Assembly (NCBI RefSeq): GCF_002252665.1
Contig: NZ_NQKZ01000001.1
Location: 62,001 to 126,000, forward strand
Length of the DNA: 64,000 nucleotides
Source: Synechococcus sp. 8F6
GTDB lineage: Bacteria; Cyanobacteriota; Cyanobacteriia; PCC-6307; Cyanobiaceae
Direction of reading: 5' to 3'
The translations under genes were made by a program, and so were the position numbers. Positions 29,314 to 37,798 of the stretch are shown piece after piece (positions within the stretch are counted from its first letter, which is position 1; every line of letters begins with the position of its first letter). The notes under the pieces were generated by a model. The model did no database searches. It had not been told where the DNA came from and worked only from the letters and a program-made list of their open reading frames with translations.

Positions 29314-29332
29314 GCAGGGCATCCAGCCCTGC
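29314..29332 (+). terminator. hairpin after rpsF
   Basis: GCAGGGC (29314-29320) and GCCCTGC (29326-29332) form a perfect 7-bp stem with a five-base loop, starting three bases after the rpsF stop and followed by TTGTG. This is terminator-like but lacks a strong T-run. Confidence 0.45.
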
Positions 29333-29367
29333 TTGTGCAAAGCCGGGCGTGACCGTAACCTCCATCC

Positions 29368-29823
29368 ATGGAGTCGGATTGCAGTCCATCTGAATCGAAT
29401 TTGCAGGCAGAGCCGACCACAACATCGGCTGCTGAGCATGGTGCCGGCCCCCTGATCCCTCCTCCACCGAAGTGGCAGTCGTCTGTCCCTTCGGTTTTTT
29501 CATGGCATCAGCAGCAGGAACGCCGGGAGGCGCTGGAACAGGAACTCGCCAAGACCCGTGAGGAGCTTCAGGCGATGCAAACGCTGCTTGAAGAGCTGCC
29601 TGCCCTGTTTGAAGACAAATTCCGGCAGCGCCTGCAACCCAAGTTGGAGCAGCAGCAACGGCTGCTCGAGGACAACGCCACCCTGCGCCAGCACCTGCTT
29701 CAGCTGCAACCGGCCAGGGATTCAGGGCGTCAACCGCTGCTGATGCCCCGTCAACAGGAGCGGCCGCGGATGCGCCAAGCCCTGCGGCATGCCTTTGGAC
29801 TGAACAGCAACCGAGCGGCCTAA
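29368..29823 (+). CDS. hypothetical protein with coiled-coil region
   Basis: I do not recognise this 151-residue protein. After a Ser/Pro-rich leader (about residues 1-45) it has a Gln/Glu/Leu-rich segment (about 47-115: [20 protein letters not shown] and onward), which should form a coiled coil, then a basic tail. No signal peptide or membrane segment is visible. The protein-like codon pattern and its own gap after rpsF support a real gene. Its stop overlaps that of argG in the shared bases CTAA. Confidence 0.65.
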   Translation: MESDCSPSESNLQAEPTTTSAAEHGAGPLIPPPPKWQSSVPSVFSWHQQQERREALEQELAKTREELQAMQTLLEELPALFEDKFRQRLQPKLEQQQRLLEDNATLRQHLLQLQPARDSGRQPLLMPRQQERPRMRQALRHAFGLNSNRAA

Positions 29824-31028
29824 CGCTGACGCTGGTTGGCCGCCCAAAGGCGGGTGGGCAGGCCCCACACGTAGATGAAGCCTTCGGCAGCCCGATGGTC
29901 GAACTGATCACCGGCGTCGTAGGTGGCCATATCGGGCACGTAAAGGCTGTTGCTGGCGCTGCTGCGACCCACCACGGTGGCGTTGCCCTTGTGCAACTTG
30001 ATCCGCACGCTGCCGTTCACCACCGCCTGGGTGCACTCGATGAAACCATCGATGGCGTCCTTGAGCGGGCCATACCAAAGGCCCTGGTACACCAGATCGG
30101 CCCACTGCTGCTCCAGCTGTCGCTTGCTGCGCAGCACGTCGGCCGCCAGGGTGAGGCTCTCGAGCTCCTGGTGGGCCCTGATCAACAGCAGCAACCCCGG
30201 AGTTTCGTAGATCTCGCGGCTCTTGATGCCCACCACCCGGTTCTCAATCATGTCGAGCCGGCCAAAGCCGTGGCTGCCAGCCAGGGCGTTGGCGCGGCGG
30301 ATCAGGCTCACCGGATCGAGGCGCACGCCGTCGATGCTCACCGGATTGCCCTGCTCAAAGCCGATCTCCACCACCTGGGGCACCGCCGGGGCGTCGTCCA
30401 CCGAGCGGGTCATGGCGTAGATCTCCTCGGGCGGCTCCACGTTGGGATCCTCCAGGGGGCCGGCCTCGATCGAGCGACCCAGCAGGTTGAGGTCGATCGA
30501 ATAGGGCGACTTCTTGCTCACCGGCGAGGGAATCCCGCAGCGCTCGCCATAGGCGATTGTTTCCTCGCGGCTCATGCCCCACTCGCGCGCCGGGGTGAGC
30601 ACCTTCAGATCAGGCGCCAGGGCGCCGATGGCCACATCGAAACGCACCTGGTCGTTGCCCTTGCCAGTGCAGCCGTGGGCCACCGCATCGGCGCCCACCT
30701 CGCGGGCGATCTCCACCAGGCGACGGGCGATCAGCGGCCGGGCCAGGGCTGTGCTGAGCGGGTAGCGGCCTTCATACAGAGCATTGGCGCGGATCGCCGG
30801 GAAAGCGAACTCGGTGATGAAGGGCTCGATCAGGTCGCCCACAATCGACTGGCTGGCGCCGGAGTCGAGGGCTTTCTGGCGGATCGGTTCGAGCTCATCA
30901 CCCTGACCCAGGTCGGCGGCGAAGGTGATCACCTCCTCCACCCCCCACTCCTGCATCAGGTAGGGAATGCAGACGCTGGTGTCAACACCACCGGAATAGG
31001 CCAGCACCGCCTTCTTCGCCCGACCCAT
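29820..31028 (-). CDS. argG: argininosuccinate synthase
   Basis: ArgG joins citrulline and aspartate with ATP hydrolysis to AMP, the next-to-last arginine step. The 402-residue protein opens with the ATP-binding P-loop-like motif [21 protein letters not shown] and contains [14 protein letters not shown] and [14 protein letters not shown], all typical of the family. The ATG at 31028 is chosen over a TTG one codon upstream. Its last bases overlap the stop of the convergent hypothetical gene. Confidence 0.95.
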   Translation of the reverse strand: MGRAKKAVLAYSGGVDTSVCIPYLMQEWGVEEVITFAADLGQGDELEPIRQKALDSGASQSIVGDLIEPFITEFAFPAIRANALYEGRYPLSTALARPLIARRLVEIAREVGADAVAHGCTGKGNDQVRFDVAIGALAPDLKVLTPAREWGMSREETIAYGERCGIPSPVSKKSPYSIDLNLLGRSIEAGPLEDPNVEPPEEIYAMTRSVDDAPAVPQVVEIGFEQGNPVSIDGVRLDPVSLIRRANALAGSHGFGRLDMIENRVVGIKSREIYETPGLLLLIRAHQELESLTLAADVLRSKRQLEQQWADLVYQGLWYGPLKDAIDGFIECTQAVVNGSVRIKLHKGNATVVGRSSASNSLYVPDMATYDAGDQFDHRAAEGFIYVWGLPTRLWAANQRQR

Positions 31029-31046
31029 CAACGCCGCTCCATGTGC

Positions 31047-31274
31047 TCAGTCGGTCGATTCTCCCCTGTCGGGGTCGGGCAGCGACCAGCGGGCCAGCAA
31101 CCAGAGCCCCACGACCAGGGGCGGCACCAGCACCAGCAGCCACACCAGCGCCGGCTGCACCGGCAACGGGGCTGGCCAGCGCTGGCCGGCGGCAGCCAGC
31201 AGGGCACTGATCGCCAGGGCCAGAGACCACAGCCGCAAAACCCCCGTCAACGGGCTGGTAACCATCGGTGCCAT
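31047..31274 (-). CDS. small hypothetical membrane protein
   Basis: This is a 75-residue protein of unknown family. It contains two hydrophobic segments, about residues 14-28 and 41-65 (LVWLLVLVPPLVVGLWLLARW), and an acidic tail. ATG codons at 31274 and 31265 both fit. It lies 18 bases upstream of argG on the same strand and diverges from the DUF3134 gene. The length and hydrophobic pattern favour a real small gene, but there is no homology I can name. Confidence 0.55.
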   Translation of the reverse strand: MAPMVTSPLTGVLRLWSLALAISALLAAAGQRWPAPLPVQPALVWLLVLVPPLVVGLWLLARWSLPDPDRGESTD

Positions 31275-31354
31275 GGGGATTTTCAACGCTGACGCTATGG
31301 TGGTCCATTGGTCTAGCTGGGCCTTCTTCAGCGGGCCCGTCGTCAGCAACACCT

Positions 31355-31630
31355 ATGAGCACACTCGCGACCAGTGGCAGCAGTCGACTCGACACCATCA
31401 ACCCTTCACTGACCCGCTACGGGCGCAGCGAGCCGGCCCCGGTGCTGCCGCTGCGGGATGAGCCCGACCTGCTGAGCTGGCTCGAAACCAGTGGTCGCTT
31501 GGTGGCCGACGAGGAAACCGCCAGCACCGACGTGAGCACGGTGGAAGAGGAAGAGCTCTCGGCGCTGATGGGTGAGAAGGAGGACTACAACAAGGACGAC
31601 GAGCAGCAGGACGAAAACTGGGAAGATTGA
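31355..31630 (+). CDS. DUF3134 family protein
   Basis: This 91-residue acidic protein fits the cyanobacterial DUF3134 family: after a short leader it has [35 protein letters not shown], the family core, then a strongly acidic tail ([10 protein letters not shown] through DNWED-like DENWED). The function is unknown. No signal or membrane segment is visible. I chose the ATG at 31355. It immediately precedes mraY. Confidence 0.8.
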   Translation: MSTLATSGSSRLDTINPSLTRYGRSEPAPVLPLRDEPDLLSWLETSGRLVADEETASTDVSTVEEEELSALMGEKEDYNKDDEQQDENWED

Positions 31631-31685
31631 AGCTGGGGCGATCGGCGCAAACAAGGGAAACTGGGACGCTCGTCGTCCCAAGTCC

Positions 31686-32774
31686 TTGCTTGCGTCCTCC
31701 AAGCCCAGCAGTCTGGTCAGCGCGATCCTGCTGGCCCTGGTGCTCCTGCTGGCCTGCGTGGTGTGCGACTGGCAAGCCCGCGCAGCCCAGCTCACCCCCC
31801 CCCTGCTGCTGGCCGGCCTGATCAGCGCCGGCGTCACGGCCTGGGGGATACCGCGGCTGCGGGAGCTCAAGCTCGGCCAGGTGATCCGCGACGAGGGACC
31901 CCAGGGTCACCTGAGCAAGGCGGGCACCCCCACCATGGGTGGGCTGCTGGTGGTGCCAGTGGGGGTGCTGGTGGGTGGCCTGATCACCCCGAGTGATCCA
32001 CGGCTGCTGGCCGTCGCCGCCGTCACCCTGGCCTATCTGGCCATCGGCGCCATCGACGACTGGCGCAGCCTCACCCGCCGCACCAACACCGGTCTCACCC
32101 CCCGGGGCAAACTGCTGCTCCAGGCGGGAGCGGCCCTGCTGTTTTTGGTCTGGGGCGCCACTGGTCAATGGCTGGGGGGCGCCTCACCCGGCGACATCGC
32201 GCTGCCCCTCGGCTGGGTGCTGCCGATCGGAGTGCTGATCTGGCCGCTGGGATTGTTTGTGTTTCTGGCCGAAAGCAACGCCACCAACCTCAGCGACGGC
32301 CTCGACGGCCTGGCGGCGGGTTGCGGCGCCGTGGTGTTCACCGGCCTGGGGCTGCAGCTGATGCTGCGCGGCCATGAAGGCGATGCCTCCCTGGCCGGCT
32401 TCTGCGCTGCGATGGCCGGCTGCTGGCTGGGCTTTCTGGCCCACAACCGCCATCCCGCCCGGCTGTTCATGGGCGACACCGGCTCCTTGGCGATGGGGGC
32501 CGCCCTCAGCGCTGTGGCCCTGCTCTCCAACAGCCTCTGGCCGCTGCTGGTGATGGGCGGGGTGTTCCTGGCCGAATCCCTCTCGGTGATCCTGCAGGTG
32601 TGGGTGTTCAAGGCCACCAAGAACCCCAGCACGGGCCAGGGCCGGCGGCTGTTTCGGATGGCGCCGCTGCACCACCACTTCGAGCTGGGGGGCCTGAACG
32701 AACAGGTGGTGGTGATCCGGTTTTGGATCGCCAGCCTGCTACTGGTGGGAGTGGGTTTGGTGCTGCTGCCCTGA
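31686..32774 (+). CDS. mraY: phospho-N-acetylmuramoyl-pentapeptide-transferase
   Basis: MraY moves phospho-MurNAc-pentapeptide from UDP onto undecaprenyl phosphate to make lipid I. The ~362-residue protein has about ten membrane segments and the conserved cytoplasmic loops: [21 protein letters not shown] with the Asp pair, [28 protein letters not shown] and PLHHHFEL. There is no ATG before the first helix; a TTG at 31686 gives a normal length. The frame is open further upstream within DUF3134. No other cell-wall gene is adjacent. Confidence 0.9.
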   Translation: MLASSKPSSLVSAILLALVLLLACVVCDWQARAAQLTPPLLLAGLISAGVTAWGIPRLRELKLGQVIRDEGPQGHLSKAGTPTMGGLLVVPVGVLVGGLITPSDPRLLAVAAVTLAYLAIGAIDDWRSLTRRTNTGLTPRGKLLLQAGAALLFLVWGATGQWLGGASPGDIALPLGWVLPIGVLIWPLGLFVFLAESNATNLSDGLDGLAAGCGAVVFTGLGLQLMLRGHEGDASLAGFCAAMAGCWLGFLAHNRHPARLFMGDTGSLAMGAALSAVALLSNSLWPLLVMGGVFLAESLSVILQVWVFKATKNPSTGQGRRLFRMAPLHHHFELGGLNEQVVVIRFWIASLLLVGVGLVLLP

Positions 32775-32797
32775 ACCCTGCCATCGCCCCTGATCCC

Positions 32798-33034
32798 ATG
32801 GCCTACTTCACCTGGAAGGACACCGGCCTCAGCTCCGACTGCGCCAGCCTCGCGGCCATGGCCTCTCGCTTCGAGGAGGCAGCCGCCCTGATGCGTCGCA
32901 TGGCCAGCGAAGGGTTCCAGCTGGAACGGCACAGCGATGGCCAGCACATCACCCATCCCGACCCGACGGTGTTTGAGGCCTACGGCTTCATCAACGAGGA
33001 ATCGCCCGTGCGCCAGCTCACCTTGCTGCCCTAG
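32798..33034 (+). CDS. conserved small cyanobacterial hypothetical protein
   Basis: This 78-residue soluble protein starts at ATG 32798 (MAYFTWKDTGLSSDCASLAAMASRF) and is helical in its first half, with a sequence SEGFQLERHSDGQHITHPDP in the second. I do not know its function. It follows mraY by 23 bases. Its stop TAG shares bases 33031-33034 (CTAG) with the stop of the convergent small membrane protein. Confidence 0.68.
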   Translation: MAYFTWKDTGLSSDCASLAAMASRFEEAAALMRRMASEGFQLERHSDGQHITHPDPTVFEAYGFINEESPVRQLTLLP

Positions 33035-33204
33035 TTGCGACGCAGGTAACCCACCACCCACACCACCACAAAGGCCAACGAGGAGAGTCCGAGATAAATC
33101 AGGGCCCACTTCTGCAGGGTGGCGATATCCCAGCCGAACAACAACCCGTTGGCGGCGTCCCCGGCTGTGCTGAAACCCAAGGGCAAATCCAACAGCCAAC
33201 CCAT
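33031..33204 (-). CDS. small single-pass membrane protein
   Basis: This is a 57-residue protein with one clear membrane segment (about residues 34-53, WALIYLGLSSLAFVVVWVVG) and a basic end (YLRRN). The ATG at 33204 is chosen; the frame extends upstream but loses protein-like character. It could be a small accessory subunit of a membrane complex, but no family is recognised. It is convergent with the preceding gene and divergent to purT. Confidence 0.55.
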   Translation of the reverse strand: MGWLLDLPLGFSTAGDAANGLLFGWDIATLQKWALIYLGLSSLAFVVVWVVGYLRRN

Positions 33205-33272
33205 CAGTGCGCCCCGGTGTGCAGGAAGATCGGTTCCATCTTGCTGTCCGGTGCCCGTCCCGGACACCGACC

Positions 33273-34472
33273 ATGCCCTCACCTGCCCCCACCTGCCTGC
33301 CCACCACCCTGATGCTGCTGGGCAGCGGCGAGCTTGGCAAGGAGGTGGCCATCGCCGCCCAGCGCCTGGGCTGCCGCGTGATTGCCGTCGACCGCTACGC
33401 CGGCGCTCCGGCGATGCAGGTGGCCGATGCCACCGAGGTGATCGCCATGACCGATGCAGAGGCCCTCAAGGCCGTGGTGCGCCGCCACCAGCCCAACCTG
33501 GTGATCCCGGAGATCGAAGCCCTGGCGGTGGATGCCCTGGCCGAACTGGAGGCCGAGGGCATCACCGTGATCCCTACCGCCAGGGCCACAGCGGTGACCA
33601 TGAACCGCGACCGGATTCGCGATCTGGCTGCCACGCAGCTGGGCCTGCGCACCGCCCGCTTCGCCTATGCCCACAGCGCCGCCGAACTGGCCGCCGCCGC
33701 CGCACCCCTGGGTTGGCCGGTGGTGGTCAAGCCGGTGATGAGCTCCTCCGGCAAGGGCCAGAGCGTGGTGCAGGGCCCTGAGGGCATCGCCGCGGCCTGG
33801 GAAGCAGCCATGGCCGGCGCCCGGGGGGAGGGGTCCCAGGTGATCGTGGAGGAGTTTTTGCACTTCGAGCTGGAGATCACCCTGCTCACCGTGAAGCAGT
33901 GGACGGGGCCAACGCTCTTCTGCCCGCCGATCGGCCACATCCAAGAGAGGGGCGACTACCAATGCAGCTGGCAGCCGGCCGCCATGCCCGCCGAAGCCCT
34001 GGCGGCCGCGCAGGCGATGGCCCAGGCCGTCACCGACAACCTGGGCGGCGCCGGCCTGTTCGGCGTGGAGTTTTTCCTCTGCCGCACCGCCGCTGGAGAG
34101 CTGGAGGTGGTGTTCTCCGAGCTCTCGCCCCGCCCCCACGACACCGGCCTGGTGACCCTGGTGGGGCAGAACCTCAGCGAATTTGAATTGCACCTGCGGG
34201 CGGTGCTGGGATTGCCGATCCCGGCCATCCGCAGCCTTGGGCCCGCCGCCAGCCGGGTGATCCTGGCCGAAGCGCCTGGCACCCCGGTGACCTACGCCGG
34301 CCTCGCTGAGGCCCTGGCGGAGGAGGACACCCAGGTGCTGCTGTTCGGCAAGGCCGAAGCCCGGCCCCAGCGGCGCATGGGCGTGGCCCTGGCCCGCAGC
34401 AGCAGTGAAACGGAAGCCCGTCGCAAGGCCGATGGCGCCGCGGCCCGGATCCAAGTGCGACCCTCCAGCTGA
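33273..34472 (+). CDS. purT: formate-dependent phosphoribosylglycinamide formyltransferase
   Basis: PurT makes formylglycinamide ribotide from GAR, formate and ATP, the folate-independent version of the third purine step. The 399-residue ATP-grasp protein shows MLLGSGELGKEVAIAAQRLG at the N-terminus, GWPVVVKPVMSSSGKGQS in the ATP-grasp domain, GDYQCSWQPAAMPAEAL and ELSPRPHDTGLVTL, typical of PurT rather than PurK. The formate could come from PurU at 21.7 kb. I chose the ATG at 33273. Confidence 0.95.
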   Translation: MPSPAPTCLPTTLMLLGSGELGKEVAIAAQRLGCRVIAVDRYAGAPAMQVADATEVIAMTDAEALKAVVRRHQPNLVIPEIEALAVDALAELEAEGITVIPTARATAVTMNRDRIRDLAATQLGLRTARFAYAHSAAELAAAAAPLGWPVVVKPVMSSSGKGQSVVQGPEGIAAAWEAAMAGARGEGSQVIVEEFLHFELEITLLTVKQWTGPTLFCPPIGHIQERGDYQCSWQPAAMPAEALAAAQAMAQAVTDNLGGAGLFGVEFFLCRTAAGELEVVFSELSPRPHDTGLVTLVGQNLSEFELHLRAVLGLPIPAIRSLGPAASRVILAEAPGTPVTYAGLAEALAEEDTQVLLFGKAEARPQRRMGVALARSSSETEARRKADGAAARIQVRPSS

Positions 34473-34539
34473 ACAACCGACGCTGACCCCCTGGTGCGGC
34501 AGGGATCCGGCCCTTAAGGTGCGCCCAGCAAGAGCCGTC

Positions 34540-35541
34540 ATGAGTCAGGCCCAACCCCGCCCGCGTCGCAACCGACGCGACAGCAGCCGCGGGGCTGTGG
34601 TCACCGACCTGCGCAACCTGCGCGAAAAGCGCCAAACAGCCCGCGAGCCACGCCAAACGACCACAGGCCAGATTTCTCCGTCGGCCCGGCGGCGCCGGCC
34701 ACCGCTGCTGCCCTTTGCCCTGGGGATCGCTCTGGGCTACGGCCTGGCCGGGCCCCTGCCCCAACTGGTCTCGGGAGCAATGGCAGCGCTGCTGCAAGGG
34801 CCCCAGCAGCTCACCAGCCTGATCAATCCCTTCAGCCTGGGCGCGCGGCGCATCGTGGTGATCGGCACCGACAAGGTTGGCGAGAACACCGATGTGATGT
34901 TCACCGTGGAGCTCAAAGACGGGCTCACCCAGCTCACCCAGGTGCCACGGGACACCTTCGTGGAATCAGCCGACTACGGCGTGCTCAAGGCCAATGCTCT
35001 GTTTGCCTTCGGCGGCATCGGGGCCCTGAAGCAAGAGCTCACGACCCTGATCGGTGCCCCGGTCGACCGCTACATGCGCGTCAACCTGCGGGCCGTCGAG
35101 CACCTGGCCGACGCCCTCGGCGGCGTCGAGGTGGATGTGCCCAAGCGGATGTACTACGTCGACAACGCCCAAAACCTCTACATCGACCTCTACCCCGGGC
35201 GGCAGGTGCTGAAGGGCGAGCTGCTGGAAGGCTTCCTGCGCTTCCGCAACGATGAAATGGGCGACCTGGGCCGGATGGAGCGGCAGAAACTGGTGCTCGC
35301 CGAGGTGTTCCGCAAGCTGGCCCAACCGGCCACGCTGGCCCAACTGCCGCAGCTGCTGAAGATCGCCGGCGACGATGTCAAAACCGATCTCTCCCCGGTG
35401 GAGATGGGCCAGCTGCTCACGGCCATGGCCGGCACCAAGTTGAGCACCCGTCAGCTGCCGGGCCGGCTGTTCTGGCACAACGACCTGAGCTACTGGATGC
35501 CAGACGGCAACAGCCACTACGCGGGCGTCGACAGCCCCTAA
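34540..35541 (+). CDS. LytR-CpsA-Psr (LCP) family protein
   Basis: LCP proteins transfer glycopolymers from lipid carriers onto peptidoglycan or other cell-surface acceptors. The 333-residue protein has a basic cytoplasmic head (about 1-52, rich in Arg), one membrane segment (about 55-78) and an LCP domain starting at RRIVVIGTDKVGENTDVMF, with the VPRDTF motif holding a conserved Arg, and FLRFRNDEMGDLGRMERQ, whose Arg residues bind the pyrophosphate. The target polymer is unknown. Its stop shares bases 35538-35541 with the convergent sucrose-phosphate synthase gene. Confidence 0.88.
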   Translation: MSQAQPRPRRNRRDSSRGAVVTDLRNLREKRQTAREPRQTTTGQISPSARRRRPPLLPFALGIALGYGLAGPLPQLVSGAMAALLQGPQQLTSLINPFSLGARRIVVIGTDKVGENTDVMFTVELKDGLTQLTQVPRDTFVESADYGVLKANALFAFGGIGALKQELTTLIGAPVDRYMRVNLRAVEHLADALGGVEVDVPKRMYYVDNAQNLYIDLYPGRQVLKGELLEGFLRFRNDEMGDLGRMERQKLVLAEVFRKLAQPATLAQLPQLLKIAGDDVKTDLSPVEMGQLLTAMAGTKLSTRQLPGRLFWHNDLSYWMPDGNSHYAGVDSP

Positions 35542-37675
35542 CGCCGCAGGAAGCGGTGGTGATCGAGACCCTCCAGCAAACCCCAGGCCTGGGGGGTGGA
35601 GGCGAAGAACACACGCCGGTGGTTGCGCAGGCTTTCCAGGGCCGGATCGTGATCATCCGGCACCACCCCGCAGGGCAGGCCCCGCAGCAACTCCCCATCC
35701 CCCTGCTGGCTGGCCTGCACCAGGATCGCGGTGAGGGGCAGCTGCCAGCGCAGGGCGATGTAACGCAGAGCCTCGGTTTTCGAGGCGGTGGGCGGCAGCA
35801 CGTCGAGGTACCAATGCTGGAACAGGTGGGGACGGGCCGGCAGATGGTGCTGCTGCAAGGTTTGGCGCACCACCGGCAGGATGCCCTGGTCGAGTTCCTG
35901 CAACAGAAAACTCACCTTGAAGGGTCCCTGCTGGGCGGGGTCCTGCAGCCGTAGCCGCGGTTCGAGAGCCGCCATCGCCGTCACGACGGCGCCCCGACTC
36001 CAACGGCGGCCGATGTGGCGCTGCCAGTGATGGTCGGGCACAGGGCCCTGGGGCGAACGGGTGTGAATTTCGGTGCCGGCCTGGCTGATCCACAAACAGG
36101 GCTCGGGGAGATGCAACTCCGCGAAACGCTGCCGGGCCGCCCGGATCGCGCGGCCGCTGGTGACACCAATGCCCAACTGGGGCTCGGCTGCAGGCGACGG
36201 CGCAACTCCGCCAGGCTGCCGGCATCGGGATGGGCCAGGCTGGCGTCCAGATCCAGCACCAGCAGGCGCTCGGGGCACGCCGACGGCCCCGTTTCTCCCT
36301 GTTGAAACCAACGGCTGGGCCGCAGGCTGGCGGCCTGATGGGCTGCGGCCGTCGCAGCCCCGATGTAGTGGTTCACATGGGCATCCCAGCTGAACGAGCG
36401 GCTGACGGCCTCCACACCGTTGTCGCGCCAGCGGCGCCAACGCTCAGGGCGGGCCAGGCTGTCCTCCAGGGCCTGCTGCAAAGCATCCAGATCGGACACG
36501 TCCACCAACAAGCCGTTCTGGCAGCGGGCCAGGATGTCCTTTGGGCCACCATCATCGGTGGCAACGATCGGCACGCCACAGGCCGCGGCCTCCAGCAGGG
36601 TGAGGCCGAAGGGTTCGGTGAGGGCCGGATTGACGAACACGCCGCCCAGGCGTGAGGCCCAGCGGTAGATGGACGGAATCTGGTGACGCTCGTGCTGCTT
36701 CGGGTAGGCCACCTGGCCGTAGAGATCGAAGCGATCCACCAGTTCAAACACCTGTTGGAACACCTCCCGCTGCTGCTTCTCGAGCTGGCGGGGGTCGTTG
36801 CGGCAGCCGAGCAACAGCACGAGGTTGTGCTGCCGGCGCAGCCGCTCAGAGCGTCCAAACACCTCCACCAGGGCAGGAATGTTCTTGCGGTGGTCGGCGC
36901 GGCAGATGGCGAGCACCGGCGGTTTGGCCGGATCGCGCAGAAACGGCTCGATCAGCGTTTCCACGGCGGGTTCCAGAAGACCCGCCTGGGGCGGAAAGAA
37001 CTGGCGCATGTCCACGCCAGGCGGAATCACGGCGGCCTGCTTCGCACAGAAACGGCCGTAGCGGGCGTACTGCACCTCCAATTCCTGGCGGGTGCTGGTC
37101 ACCACCAGATTGCTGTGGGCCAGGGCCAGCTCCTCGGCATCGATCCGCCGGGCCATGGCGTAATGCTCCTCGATCTGGCGGGGATCGAGGCCGGCATCAA
37201 TCAACCGCCGCCGCTTCTCCCGGCCCAGGGAATGGCCCGTGAACACCAAGGGAATGCCCAAGCGGCGCCGCAACAGCGCCCCCACATAACCGGCATCGGC
37301 GTAGTGGGCATGGATCCAATCAGGCAATTGATCCTGCATCCGCAGGCTTTCGGCCAGGGCATCGGCCAGTTCATCGAGATGGGGCCAGAGCAGCTCCTTA
37401 CGCAGGTAGCGGCGTGGACCGAAGCTCAGACGCCGAATGGCGGCGTGGGGGCCGAGCGACTCCCAGGGCTTGGCGTAATCCGCCGAGACGCGACGATCCT
37501 GGATCAGCCGCGTCACCACCTCCAGCCGCTCCACCTCCGGCCGCAGCGCCAGGCTGCGGGCCAGCTCCAGCACGTAGGTGGTCTGGCCGCCGGTGTCCGC
37601 ATCCCGGCCCAATTCGAGGTCGTGGCCTCGAAACAAACCATGCAAATGCAGGTGCAGAACGTAGAGACCAGCCAT
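35538..37675 (-). CDS. sps: sucrose-phosphate synthase with C-terminal HAD/SPP-like domain, frameshifted
   Basis: SPS makes sucrose 6-phosphate from UDP-glucose and fructose 6-phosphate, a step in compatible-solute synthesis. The N-terminal GT-B glycosyltransferase part is complete (MAGLYVLHLHLHGLFRGHDLELGRDADTGG at the start, later PALTEPFGLTLLEAAACG). A HAD-type motif I, D475-L-D-A-S, opens the phosphatase-like C-terminal domain. Near 36185 the frame breaks: the GT frame runs out, while the HAD sequence LGIGVTSGRAIRAARQRF continues in another frame to a stop at 35538. Adding one base in CAGCCGAGCC restores a ~712-residue bidomain protein, the usual form in marine and freshwater Synechococcus. 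It may be a true mutation or a sequencing error. Confidence 0.82.
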
Positions 37676-37798
37676 GCCAGATCAGGTCCGCGGAATCACT
37701 CTGGTGCGGAAGCAAGTACACCTATCGATAGCCGCGCCAGGGCGATCTGGCTGAATCAAATCAGTCAACAGGGGCAGAAACAGCTGCCAGGACAGGGC

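Noticed and set aside
37676-37798. The gap between uvrA and sps searched for a tRNA or promoter
   Set aside because: It contains a TATCGATA palindrome only; no T-arm sequence or paired promoter elements were seen.
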